64,000 nt of DNA from Mesorhizobium sp. C432A (GTDB lineage: Bacteria; Pseudomonadota; Alphaproteobacteria; Rhizobiales; Rhizobiaceae). The notes below the pieces were generated by a model. That model worked only from the letters and a program-made list of their open reading frames with translations. It had not been told where the DNA came from and did not search any database. Shown here in pieces: positions 26,691 to 35,070 of the stretch; the first letter of the stretch is position 1; the number at the start of each line of letters is the position of its first letter. The position numbers were made by a program, and so were the translations under genes. Location of the stretch: NCBI RefSeq assembly GCF_030323145.1, contig NZ_CP100470.1:2583001-2647000 (forward strand), given 5' to 3'.

Positions 26691-26810
26691 TCAGCGAACC
26701 CGGCGATCGCCGATAAGGCCGAGAAGAAGCAGGGTCGATGCCAGCGCGCGCACGGTCTCGCCGGCAAAGCCGGTCGGACGGGAAGCGACGGAGGAGACGC
26801 GCGTGTTCAT
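26691..26810 (-). CDS. leuL: Leucine-rich leader peptide of leuA
   Basis: A 39-codon open frame starting ATGAACACGCGC and ending with the run TLLLLGLIGDRRVR before TGA. It holds four consecutive Leu codons plus another Leu shortly after, placed 11 codons before the stop. Such runs mark leader peptides whose ribosome stalls when charged tRNA-Leu is scarce. It lies 157 bp upstream of leuA on the same strand. A predicted promoter (26818-26846) has its -10 box ending 7 bases before the ATG, so the mRNA may be leaderless. No Shine-Dalgarno is visible, in agreement with that. Confidence 0.75.
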   Translation of the reverse strand: MNTRVSSVASRPTGFAGETVRALASTLLLLGLIGDRRVR

Positions 26811-26817
26811 GGCGGGG

Positions 26818-26846
26818 TTCATACAGGAGCCGCCATGGACAGGCAA
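26818..26846 (-). promoter_or_regulatory. Predicted promoter of leuL-leuA
   Basis: On the minus strand TTGCCT (26841-26846) and TATGAA (26818-26823) are separated by 17 bases. The leader ATG begins 8 bases after the -10 box, where transcription would be expected to start. The layout is almost the same as that before trpL. Confidence 0.55.
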
Positions 26847-26953
26847 GTGGGCTGCCATTCCACCACTCGCGAGCACTCTTCCCCATGCGCGGCAAATGCG
26901 CCAGACTTGCGTGTAGCCGAGCCCGCAATGCTTCGCCGTCGGAGGGGTCATCC

Positions 26954-28120
26954 GTGAATTTCGTTTTCTTCTCGCCGCATTTTCCCGCCAACGGCGCCGA
27001 TTTCTGCGACCGGCTGAAGAAGGCCGGCGCCACGGTGCTGGGCATTGGCGATGCGCCTTATGAGGCGCTGGACGGCAAGCTGAAGGTGGCCCTGTCGGAA
27101 TATTACCGCATCGCCGACATGGAGGACTACGATCCGGTGTTCCGGGCGATGGGTCATTTCATCCACAAATGGGGCCGCATCGAGCGCTTCGAGTCCCTCA
27201 ACGAGCATTGGCTGGAGCTGGAAGCCAACATCCGCACCGACTTCAACATCTACGGAACCAAGCTCGATTTCGTGAAGAATTTGAAGCGCAAGAGCCGCAT
27301 GCGTGCATTCTTTCGCAAGAGCGGCGTCGACACCATCGCCCAGCGCAAATGCTCCGACCGGGCCGGTGCCATGACCTTCATCCGCCGCGTCGGCTATCCC
27401 GTGGTGGTGAAGCCCGATTCCGGTTCCGGCGCCTCGAACACCTTCAAGATTTCCAACGCCAGGGAACTTGACCAGTTCTTCAGAGACAAGCCCGAGGACG
27501 TGACCTTCGTCATGGAGCAGTTCATCGAGGGGCTGGTGGTGACCTTCGATGGGCTGGTCAACCGTGACGGCGAGGTGGTGCTGGCGGCCAGCCACCGCTA
27601 CGACCAGAGCATCATGGAAGTGGTCAACAAGGATCGCCACATGAGCTACACCTGCTTTCCCAAGGTCCGACCGGCGATCGAAGAGGCCGGCCGCAAAATC
27701 CTCAAGGCGTTCGACGTGCGCGAGCGCTTCTTCCACATCGAGCTGTTCGAAACCAAGGACGACCGCGTCATCGCGCTTGAGGTCAACATGCGGCCGCCCG
27801 GCGCCTGGATGACCGATGCGATCAACTACACGTTCGACATCGACGTCTACGCGGCCTGGGCGGACATGGTGGTGAAGGATGCCGCCGGCGGTCCTTATGA
27901 GGGCAAGTATTTCACCGCTTATGCCAGCCGCAAGCAGCACCTCCACTATTTGCACAGCCATGAGGACGTGCTAGCCGCGCATCGCGACAAGATCGTCCAT
28001 CATCAGCCGATAGAAAATGTTTTCAGCCGCGCCATGGGAAATTACGCCTACCAGATGCGCTCGAAAGACGAAGCAGCACTGCGCGCGGCCGTCGCCTACA
28101 TCCACGCGGAAAAGGCTTGA
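26954..28120 (+). CDS. ATP-grasp domain carboxylate-amine/thiol ligase-like protein
   Basis: A 388-residue protein starting at a GTG that follows GGAGG (26941-26945). The ATP-grasp fold is visible from about residue 110: the Lys of VVVKPDSGSGASNTFKI, MEQFIEGLVVTFDGLVN for adenine contact, and the metal-binding FFHIELFET and ALEVNMRPPGAWMTDAINY (E...N-R) near residues 255-295. Such enzymes activate a carboxylate as acyl-phosphate and join it to an amine or thiol. The N-terminal part resembles a pre-ATP-grasp fold. The next gene encodes an esterase-fold protein after 5 bases, so they form an operon. Substrates are unknown. Confidence 0.87.
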   Translation: MNFVFFSPHFPANGADFCDRLKKAGATVLGIGDAPYEALDGKLKVALSEYYRIADMEDYDPVFRAMGHFIHKWGRIERFESLNEHWLELEANIRTDFNIYGTKLDFVKNLKRKSRMRAFFRKSGVDTIAQRKCSDRAGAMTFIRRVGYPVVVKPDSGSGASNTFKISNARELDQFFRDKPEDVTFVMEQFIEGLVVTFDGLVNRDGEVVLAASHRYDQSIMEVVNKDRHMSYTCFPKVRPAIEEAGRKILKAFDVRERFFHIELFETKDDRVIALEVNMRPPGAWMTDAINYTFDIDVYAAWADMVVKDAAGGPYEGKYFTAYASRKQHLHYLHSHEDVLAAHRDKIVHHQPIENVFSRAMGNYAYQMRSKDEAALRAAVAYIHAEKA

Positions 28121-28125
28121 ACGCG

Positions 28126-28902
28126 ATGGACATCTCCTATCACAAGCATTTCTCCGGCAATCTCGGCCGCGACATGGAATACAAGCGCTACGGCCATGCC
28201 GGCCGGCCGGTGGTGGTGTTCCCGACGTCGCAGGGGCGGTTCTACCAATTCGAGGATTCCGGAGGGGTTGGAGCGCTGGCCGAATTCATCGATACCGGCC
28301 GCATCCAGCTGTTCGCGGTCGACGGCGTCGATTCGGAATCGTTCTTCAACAAGCATGCCGGCGCCGCCCACCGTATCGGTCGCCACGAGGCTTATTTCCG
28401 ATATGTGCGCGAGGAGGCGCTGCCGGAGTTTCTGGCGACCGCCGAGCAAGCCAATGGCGGGCGCAAATTAAAGCCGCTGTTCACCGGCTGTTCGATGGGC
28501 GGTTATCATTCCTCGAACTTCGTCTTTCGCTTTCCCGAACTCGCCAGCGGCGTCATCGCGCTGTCGGGCGTCTATTCGGCGGGCGACTTCTTCGGCAAGG
28601 TGCTGGAAGGCGACATTTTCTACAATTCGCCGCTCGACTATCTGCCCGGCATCGTAGACCCAAAACTGCTTGCCCGGCTGAAGTCGCTGAGGATGATCTT
28701 CTGCTGCGGGCAGGGCGCCTGGGAAGAGCGGATGCTGGTCGAGACCCGCAGGCTGGAACAGATCCTGCGCGACAAATCCATTCCCGCCTGGGTCGACTAT
28801 TGGGGCGGCGATGTCAGTCATGACTGGCCATGGTGGCACAAGCAGCTGGTCTATTTCTTCGGCCGCTGGCTGGATGATGATCTGATGCACCGGCTCGATT
28901 GA
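28126..28902 (+). CDS. Esterase family alpha/beta hydrolase
   Basis: A 258-residue protein of the putative esterase (EstD/FrmB-like) superfamily. The nucleophile elbow is GCSMGGYHS near residues 123-131. The acid is probably in WVDYWGGD and the histidine in SHDWPWWHKQL near the end, typical of this group, where a His-Asp-Trp sequence closes the active site. It starts 5 bases after the ATP-grasp stop (a TTG at 28117 would overlap it) and its own stop overlaps the ATG of the next gene. It may hydrolyse an ester, thioester or amide formed by or supplied to the ligase (inference). Confidence 0.87.
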   Translation: MDISYHKHFSGNLGRDMEYKRYGHAGRPVVVFPTSQGRFYQFEDSGGVGALAEFIDTGRIQLFAVDGVDSESFFNKHAGAAHRIGRHEAYFRYVREEALPEFLATAEQANGGRKLKPLFTGCSMGGYHSSNFVFRFPELASGVIALSGVYSAGDFFGKVLEGDIFYNSPLDYLPGIVDPKLLARLKSLRMIFCCGQGAWEERMLVETRRLEQILRDKSIPAWVDYWGGDVSHDWPWWHKQLVYFFGRWLDDDLMHRLD

Positions 28903-29216
28903 TGACCACACCCGAACCTATCCGCCGCTTTATCGAGGCCACCAATGCGGGTGATAGCGAAGCCGTTCTCCACACGTTCACAGCCGACGCGTCCCTGACC
29001 GACTGGGGGCGGTCCTTCCAAGGCCGCCAGCAGATCGCGCGCTGGAACCAGTCGGACAATATCGGCGTGAAGTCCAATCTTCGCATTGTCCGCATCGCCG
29101 AGGTCGAGGGCAGCTACCGCGTCCGCATTGCCGTGAAAGGCAATGGCTTCAACGGCGAGGGTGACATGACCTTCGTGCTGGACGGCCACCGCATAGCGAG
29201 CCTCGTCATCTCCTGA
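28902..29216 (+). CDS. SnoaL-like / NTF2-fold protein
   Basis: A 104-residue single-domain protein. The start PEPIRRFIEATNAGDSEAVLHTFTADASLTDWGRSFQGRQQIARW follows the SnoaL/ketosteroid-isomerase-like layout with a curved sheet and hydrophobic cavity. Its ATG overlaps the esterase stop (TGATG), so it is translated with that gene. Family members are small isomerases, cyclases or binding proteins. It may be a small third component of the ATP-grasp/esterase unit, or an independent protein carried along. Confidence 0.83.
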   Translation: MTTPEPIRRFIEATNAGDSEAVLHTFTADASLTDWGRSFQGRQQIARWNQSDNIGVKSNLRIVRIAEVEGSYRVRIAVKGNGFNGEGDMTFVLDGHRIASLVIS

Positions 29217-29226
29217 CGCGGCTCAG

Positions 29227-30762
29227 CTACCCTTCCTGGCAAACCGGCAGAGCAATGGTCTCGTGTTCCACCGCCCATCCACGGCGCAAGCCGAGAAAGA
29301 CGACAAGGGCGGTGACGATGGTGATTGCCGCCAGCACGATCAGCAGCCTGTCGAACGCGATCTCATAGGCCTGGACCAGGACCGTGGCTCCGGCACCCGG
29401 CAAGCGGGCTGCCGCTTCGCCGATGTTGCCGGTCACCAGCAGCTGCGCGGCGGCGGTTGCATCCTGGGAAGATGCCGTTCCCTGAGCCGCCAGTTGGGCT
29501 GCCGTGAAACCCGACAGGACTGCCATGACGATCGCCAGCGCCACGCCTTCGCAAGCGACGCGGGTGGTGTTGAAGATGCCGACCGCCATGCCGGCACGCT
29601 CTTTCGGCACGACGCCGACGGCAAGTCCGTCCATCAGCCCCCAGGGCAAGGCGATGCCGACGCCGATGAGGATCAGCGGCGCCACCAGCGCTGCGACGAC
29701 AGGCGGTATCAGGCTCAGCCAGACAAGGCCGCCGGCGGCCACAAGCAGGCCGACACCGCAGATCGTTGCCGGAGCGATCCAGCGCGCTACCTGGCCGGCG
29801 AGCAGTGGCAGGATCAACAGCGGTCCCGACAGGCAGATCATCAACTGCCCCGCCTTGATCTCGCTCATCCCCTCGATGCCGATGAAGCGGATCGGCAACA
29901 GCACCAGCAGGACGACGAAGCCATAGGCGGGAGCGGCCGCCAGGAACTGGACGCCGACGAAGCGGGGAAAGCGGAACAGCGAGAGATCGAGCATGGGCCG
30001 GCGCACGCGCCGCTCGACGACGACGAAAGCGGCAAAGCAAAGGGCGGCCGCCACGAGAAGCCCGATCACCAGGGGATCGGTCCAGCCGCTCTGCGGCGCT
30101 TGCAGCACGCCGTAGGTCAGCCATGCCAGCGCGATCGTAAAGGTGCCGGCTCCCGCCCAGTCGAGGCCGGTCGCATCCGGATCGCGCGATTCCCTGATGG
30201 TGCGCAGGCCGAGCAAAGCGGCTGCAATCGCGAGCACTGCCACCAAGACGAAGATCGATCGCCAGCCGAAAGCATCTATGAGCAGACCCGACGCGATCGG
30301 CCCAAAAGCGAGGCCGATGCCGAAACTGGTGCCGAGGAAGGAGAAGGCGCGCAGCCGCAATGGCCCATCGAATTCCTGGGCAAGAGCGGAGGCGCCGCCG
30401 GCAAAGGCGGCGGCACTGCCGAGCCCTTGCGCAGCCCTGAGCACATCGAACCAGACGATATCAGGGGCAAACATCGATCCCAGCGATGCCAGCACATAGG
30501 TTGCGAGGCCGACAAGGAAGAGCCGCTTGCGGCCATGATTGTCGGCCAGCGCGCCTGATGCCATCAAGGTGGCGGCGAAGGTCAGCATGAAGGCGTTGGT
30601 CACCCAGTTGAGCGCGATCGGGCTGCCGCCGAGGTCGGCCGCAATGCGGGAAAGCGCGACGGCCGGGCCGGTGAAGGTCAAGGGCATTGTCATGGCGGCA
30701 AGGCATACCGACAACAGGACAAGCCGTGGCGCGACCGCGCCGTTTGTGGTCTTCGAGGTCAT
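29227..30762 (-). CDS. MFS transporter, DHA2 (14-TM) drug efflux family
   Basis: A 511-residue membrane protein with about 14 hydrophobic segments. The MFS motif A lies in GALADNHGRKRLFLVG, and motif C-like glycine-rich stretches (GTSFGIGLAFGPIASGLLID) mark it as a drug:H+ antiporter. The length and segment number place it in the DHA2/EmrB-QacA group. It is transcribed divergently from a LysR regulator, which probably controls it. The substrate is unknown. Confidence 0.92.
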   Translation of the reverse strand: MTSKTTNGAVAPRLVLLSVCLAAMTMPLTFTGPAVALSRIAADLGGSPIALNWVTNAFMLTFAATLMASGALADNHGRKRLFLVGLATYVLASLGSMFAPDIVWFDVLRAAQGLGSAAAFAGGASALAQEFDGPLRLRAFSFLGTSFGIGLAFGPIASGLLIDAFGWRSIFVLVAVLAIAAALLGLRTIRESRDPDATGLDWAGAGTFTIALAWLTYGVLQAPQSGWTDPLVIGLLVAAALCFAAFVVVERRVRRPMLDLSLFRFPRFVGVQFLAAAPAYGFVVLLVLLPIRFIGIEGMSEIKAGQLMICLSGPLLILPLLAGQVARWIAPATICGVGLLVAAGGLVWLSLIPPVVAALVAPLILIGVGIALPWGLMDGLAVGVVPKERAGMAVGIFNTTRVACEGVALAIVMAVLSGFTAAQLAAQGTASSQDATAAAQLLVTGNIGEAAARLPGAGATVLVQAYEIAFDRLLIVLAAITIVTALVVFLGLRRGWAVEHETIALPVCQEG

Positions 30763-30908
30763 GGATTTCCTATCTGAACCAGGATCCGCCGGCCTGCCGC
30801 AAGCTTGCTGCGCCGGTCGTAACGGGAAGATAGGCCCGCGACAGTTCGAGAAAAATGGTGTTAAATCTCCAGATATATCGGACTGAAACGCTCGAATGGA
30901 GAGATGCG

Positions 30909-31805
30909 ATGGAACGCCTCAATGGGCTCCTGGCCTTTGCCCGCACGGCTGAGTTCGGCAGCTTCATCGCTGCGGGCCGCACGCTCGGCATCTCGGCATC
31001 GGCCGTCGGCAAGAGCGTCGCCAGGCTCGAGCAGGATCTCGGCGTAAGGTTGCTTCAGCGCAGCACGCGCCGCATCGGCCTGACCGAAGAGGGCAAGCTG
31101 TTCAACGAGCGGGTGCGGCGCATCCTCGACGACATCGACGATGCCGAGGCGATGCTGTCGCGCAGCCGCGAAACACCGCATGGGCGGCTGCGCGTTTCGA
31201 CGCCGATCGTGACCTATCATTTGCTGTTCCCGGTGCTGTCCGAGTTCATGGCGCGCTATCCCGAAATCGAACTCGACATCGACTTTAACGACCGCATCGT
31301 CGACCTCATCGACGAAGGCGTCGACATCGCGATCCGCAGCGGCGACCTGCCGGATTCGCGCCTGGTGGCGCGGCCGCTTGCACCCTTCCGGCTGCTGTTG
31401 TGTGCGGCACCCTCCTATATCGAGCAGCACGGCAACCCGAGCCGCCCGGACGATCTCGTGAACCATTACGGCATACGCTTCCGCTTTCCCAACAGCGGCA
31501 AGCTGCAAGGCTGGCCGTTCATCGGCGGCAGCGCCGAGCCGCAGGTCCGCTCGATGCTGACCTGCAACAACACGGAGGCGCTGAAGGGCGCCACGATGGC
31601 CGGGCTCGGCATCAGCTCGATGCCCGATTTCCTGGTCCGCGAGGCGCTGCGTGACGGCCTGCTGCGCACGGTGCTGGACGACCATGTCGACGGCCGCGGC
31701 CAGTTCCGGTTGTTGTGGCCGTCCAATCGTCATTTGTCGCCGAAGGTTCGCGCCTTCGTCGATTTCCTTCCCGACCGGCTTGCCGCGACGCTGAGCGGCT
31801 CTTGA
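30909..31805 (+). CDS. LysR family transcriptional regulator
   Basis: A 298-residue LysR-type protein. The N-terminal winged helix is LLAFARTAEFGSFIAAGRTLGISASAVGKSVARLEQDLGVRLLQRSTRRIGLTEEG (split residues 6-62). The C-terminal type 2 periplasmic-binding-like domain begins GRLRVSTPIVTYHLLFPVL. It belongs to the large AaeR/CrgA-like subgroup. The ATG at 30909 follows GGAGA with 6-base spacing. It is divergent from the MFS exporter gene, 146 bp away, and is the likely regulator of it in response to the exported compound. Confidence 0.93.
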   Translation: MERLNGLLAFARTAEFGSFIAAGRTLGISASAVGKSVARLEQDLGVRLLQRSTRRIGLTEEGKLFNERVRRILDDIDDAEAMLSRSRETPHGRLRVSTPIVTYHLLFPVLSEFMARYPEIELDIDFNDRIVDLIDEGVDIAIRSGDLPDSRLVARPLAPFRLLLCAAPSYIEQHGNPSRPDDLVNHYGIRFRFPNSGKLQGWPFIGGSAEPQVRSMLTCNNTEALKGATMAGLGISSMPDFLVREALRDGLLRTVLDDHVDGRGQFRLLWPSNRHLSPKVRAFVDFLPDRLAATLSGS

Positions 31806-31861
31806 ATTGGTCCTTCGCGGCCGACAGCGATAACGGAGACAGCGAGGAATAGCTCTGCTTC

Positions 31862-32626
31862 TCAGTAGGTGGCGCGGCCGCCGGAGAGGTCGAAGGTCGC
31901 GCCGGTGGTGAAGGAATTTTCGTCCGACAGCATGAAGGCGATCATCGCGGCCGCCTCTTCGACTTCGACGAACCGGCCTCGCGGCACCTTGCCCAGCATG
32001 TAGGCGACCTGGGCCTCAGTGAGCTGTTCGAGGATGCGGGTGCGGGCGGGCGATGGGGTCAGCGCGTTGACGGCGATGTCGTGGCCGGCCAACTCCTTAC
32101 CGAGCGATTTTGTCAGCGCGAGCACGCCGGCCTTGGCGGCGGAATAGGCGGCGGCATTCGGATTGCCTTCCTTGCCTGCGACCGAGGCGATGTTGACGAT
32201 GCGGCCGTAGCTGCGCGCGATCATGCCGGGCACCAGGCGCTTGCAGCAGTAGAAGACGCCGTTGAGGTCGATGTCGATTATCTGGCGCCAGGCGGCAGGA
32301 TCATAATCCGCCACCGTCGCTGCCGGTCCGGCGATGCCGGCATTGTTTACCAGCAGATCGACCGGACCAAGCGAGCGCTCGGTTTCGGTCGCGGCGCTGT
32401 CGACGGCCTCCATCAGCGATTGATCGCACAGCAAACCCTCGACCCGGCCGAGCGGGGCGAGTTCGGAAACGGCCTTCGCCATGGCGGTCTCGTCCACATC
32501 CCAGATGGCGACGCTGGCGCCCGATGACAGCAGTCGCCGGGCGACGGCAAGGCCGATGCCTTGCGCGCCGCCGGTCACCACGGCGACCCGGCCTGAGAGA
32601 TCGACGGCATTCACACGACGTTTCAT
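31862..32626 (-). CDS. SDR family oxidoreductase
   Basis: A 254-residue classical SDR. It has TGGAQGIGLAVA (cofactor loop), NNAGIAG, the catalytic Ser in NIASVAGKEG and YSAAKAG with Tyr/Lys. The acidic IWDVDE after strand two favours NAD. The sequence is similar to sugar or 3-oxoacyl reductases, and the substrate is open. It is the last gene of a four-gene minus-strand set (34996 to 31862). The bases before its ATG, GGAAAAGTGCCC, are identical to those before the first SDR of the set. Confidence 0.87.
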   Translation of the reverse strand: MKRRVNAVDLSGRVAVVTGGAQGIGLAVARRLLSSGASVAIWDVDETAMAKAVSELAPLGRVEGLLCDQSLMEAVDSAATETERSLGPVDLLVNNAGIAGPAATVADYDPAAWRQIIDIDLNGVFYCCKRLVPGMIARSYGRIVNIASVAGKEGNPNAAAYSAAKAGVLALTKSLGKELAGHDIAVNALTPSPARTRILEQLTEAQVAYMLGKVPRGRFVEVEEAAAMIAFMLSDENSFTTGATFDLSGGRATY

Positions 32627-32659
32627 GGGCACTTTTCCTCTTCCCTGGATATTTGAATC

Positions 32660-33748
32660 TCAGTCCCTGACGGCTCTCGCCATCAGCCGCGCTATGCTCG
32701 GCCCGGCGATGAGCACGACCAGGAAGCGGGCCGACTGCAAGCCCATGACGAAGGATATGTCGACGTTCTGGGCGGCGGCGGCAATGATGGCGACGCTGTC
32801 CATGCCGCCGGGGCTGGTCGCGAGATAGGCGGTCAGCGGATCGATACCAAGGACGTGGCTGATCAGCCAGGCTAGCCCGCCGCAAAAGGCGATCAGCACG
32901 ACGATAGAGCCGACGATCTGCGGCAGCGCCCGTGTCGCATGACGCAGGATCGCTCGGGTAAAATTCAGCCCTATCGACCAGCCGACCATCGCATAGGAGA
33001 GCGCCAGCAGCCATGGCGGCAATTGCATCGCCACGCCGAAGCCGAGATGGACGATGGTGCCGATGATGAAGGTGCCGAGGAAGAAGGGTGACGGCAGCCG
33101 GCACAACCGGCCGAGCAGGCCGCCGACCAGCGCCACGCCGAGCGTGGCGGCAAAGGCTGCCGGTTCGATCGGCGGGAACCAGACGATGGCTGGTACCTCG
33201 ATGCCCGAAGTGTCGACCCACATCTTGGCGACGAGTGCTGCCGTCATCGAGACGAAGATGACGCGCAGATACTGCATGAAGGCGACGAGGCGCTGATCGG
33301 CGCCGAAGGCACCGGCCATCAGCACCATGGCAGTGGCAGCACCCGGCGACGAGCCCCAGACCGCGGTGGTGCCGGGCAGGATGCGCCAGCGGCTGATCAA
33401 CCAGCCAAGCAGGCTGGACGCCGCAAGGGTCGCCAGCACCACGACAAGGACCAGCGGCCATTCCTTGTAGAACACCGAAAAAATGTCGGTGGAGATCGAC
33501 GCCGCGACCAGACAGCCGACCAAGGCCTGGGCGGCGGCGAACAGCGGCCGCGGCACGCGCACCGTGGCGCCATTGGTGCCGGCAAGGATCGCCGCCAGCA
33601 TCGGGCCGATCAGCAGCGCCGCCGGCAGTGCGGCGTATTCCAGCGCGCCGGCGAACAGCAGCGAGACGATCAGCAGCACCAGCCACTGCCGAACCGGACG
33701 CATGCGCGCCATGCGTTCGACGGCCGGTTGGTCTGGCGAAGAGTCCAT
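32660..33748 (-). CDS. AbrB family membrane protein
   Basis: A 362-residue protein with about ten hydrophobic segments arranged as two similar halves (LPAALLIGPMLAAI in the first, PSPFFLGTFIIGTI in the second), the pattern of AbrB-duplication membrane proteins. The conserved SPGAATAMVLMAGAFGADQRLVAFMQYLRV and TSPGGMDSVAIIAAAA segments, each containing the SPGG/SPGA loop, support it. Such proteins are thought to be transporters or regulators of small-molecule flux, but their substrate is unproven. It is located between a monooxygenase-like gene and an SDR, suggesting uptake of the compound they convert. Confidence 0.88.
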   Translation of the reverse strand: MDSSPDQPAVERMARMRPVRQWLVLLIVSLLFAGALEYAALPAALLIGPMLAAILAGTNGATVRVPRPLFAAAQALVGCLVAASISTDIFSVFYKEWPLVLVVVLATLAASSLLGWLISRWRILPGTTAVWGSSPGAATAMVLMAGAFGADQRLVAFMQYLRVIFVSMTAALVAKMWVDTSGIEVPAIVWFPPIEPAAFAATLGVALVGGLLGRLCRLPSPFFLGTFIIGTIVHLGFGVAMQLPPWLLALSYAMVGWSIGLNFTRAILRHATRALPQIVGSIVVLIAFCGGLAWLISHVLGIDPLTAYLATSPGGMDSVAIIAAAAQNVDISFVMGLQSARFLVVLIAGPSIARLMARAVRD

Positions 33749-33828
33749 GTTTGGGTCTTAGACCTGGAAGAGAAAAATGCGAACGCTGTCTCGGACGAAA
33801 TTCACGACCCCGACCCCGCGTTGGGATG

Positions 33829-34137
33829 TCACTCGTTCTTGATGGCGGGCAGGCCGAAACCGCCGGCCGGATGGGTCTCGACCTGGAATTCGAAGCCGGC
33901 GATGATCGGCCGGGCCTTGGCGATCGCTGCCTGGACCTCCGGCAGCTGCAGCGAAGCCTTGTGGCTTGCGGCGTCGGTCCACACTTCGGTCACCCAGATC
34001 GCGTCGGCATCGGCCGGGTCGCGGGCGATGACATAACTCAGGCAACCCGGCATGGCGCCGGTCGAGGCGAGCAGCACATCCATGATCGCGTCGCGCTGGC
34101 CGCGCGCCGCCCGCATCTTTCCGATCAATCCGTACAT
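33829..34137 (-). CDS. Antibiotic biosynthesis monooxygenase (ABM) domain protein
   Basis: A 102-residue dimeric ferredoxin-like-fold protein. The start MYGLIGKMRAARGQRDAIMDVL, the central MPGCLSYVIARDPADADAIWVTEVW and HKASLQLPEVQAAIAKARPII match the ABM/YgiN quinol monooxygenase family. Members oxidise small aromatic rings without cofactors or modulate quinones. It lies in the operon of two SDRs and an AbrB protein. The ATG at 34137 gives the standard start. Confidence 0.87.
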   Translation of the reverse strand: MYGLIGKMRAARGQRDAIMDVLLASTGAMPGCLSYVIARDPADADAIWVTEVWTDAASHKASLQLPEVQAAIAKARPIIAGFEFQVETHPAGGFGLPAIKNE

Positions 34138-34216
34138 TGCCTCTCCCCTTTCTTCCAACCTCAGCAAACGTGCGCACGACATGCATGGTTGCGAGACGCA
34201 GTATGCAATTGCCGGC

Positions 34217-34996
34217 TCACGGCATCAACTGGCCACCGTTCACCTCGATCACCTGGCCGGTGATGTAACCACTCAGGAGATCGGAGGACAGGAAGAGATA
34301 GGCGCCGACGCAGTCTTCGGCCGTGCCGGCACGCCCTTGAGGAATGGTGGTGACCATGCCCTTCATCTGCTCGTCGGTGGAATAGCGCTCATGGAAGGGT
34401 GTCGCGATGGTGCCCGGCGCCACCGCGTTGACGCGGATGCCGAAGCCGATCAGTTCCTTGGCCATGCCGCGCGTCACATTGGAGACAAAGGCCTTGGCCG
34501 AGCCGAAGAGCCCGGCGCCGCCGCCGGCGCCATTGCGCGCGGCGATCGACGAGGTGTTGACGATGAAGCCGCCCTGCTTCTTCAGCCATGGCATCGCCTT
34601 GCGTGACGCCGTCAGCACCGAGCGGGCGTTGAGGTCCATCACCGCGTCGTAATGCGCCTCGGTTTGCTCGGCATAAGGTACGCGGCCAAGCATGCCGCCG
34701 GCATTGTTGACCAGCCCGTCGAGCCGGCCGAAATGCTCTGCGCTCTCCTCGACGACACGCTCGACATCCGCGGCCTGCGAGAAGTCGCCCTGGGTTAGAA
34801 ACACCTCGCCGCCGTCATCGCAGATGGTCTTGGCCAGCGTCTCGGCCGCCTCGCGGCTCGAATTGTAATGCAGCGCGACACGGCATTTCTGCGCGGCATA
34901 GGCGAGCGCGAGGGCCGCACCTATGCCGGTCGAGGCGCCGGTGACCAGCACCGCCTTGCCGGCAAGATCTGGGATGACAAGAGCGGTCGCGGTCAT
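34217..34996 (-). CDS. SDR family oxidoreductase
   Basis: A 259-residue classical SDR and first gene of the four-gene set. It has TGASTGIGAALA, NNAGGMLG, catalytic Ser in NTSSIAARNGAGG and an atypical active-site segment LFGSAKAF in which Phe occupies the place of the usual Tyr of YxxxK. The alignment around GAGLFGSAKA therefore needs checking, because loss of the catalytic Tyr would alter or abolish dehydrogenase chemistry. The C-terminus YITGQVIEVNGGQLMP is standard. Its translation signal GGAAAAGTGCCC is shared with the last gene of the operon. Confidence 0.85.
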   Translation of the reverse strand: MTATALVIPDLAGKAVLVTGASTGIGAALALAYAAQKCRVALHYNSSREAAETLAKTICDDGGEVFLTQGDFSQAADVERVVEESAEHFGRLDGLVNNAGGMLGRVPYAEQTEAHYDAVMDLNARSVLTASRKAMPWLKKQGGFIVNTSSIAARNGAGGGAGLFGSAKAFVSNVTRGMAKELIGFGIRVNAVAPGTIATPFHERYSTDEQMKGMVTTIPQGRAGTAEDCVGAYLFLSSDLLSGYITGQVIEVNGGQLMP

Positions 34997-35070
34997 GGGC
35001 ACTTTTCCTTCGGGATGTCTGCTCTCCCTTCGTAAGCTTACACCGCCTTCACGTTCAAGTCCGTGGCGGC

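Noticed and set aside
32301..33686. 461-codon minus-strand frame over AbrB and an SDR
   Set aside because: Out-of-frame reading of two recognisable genes.
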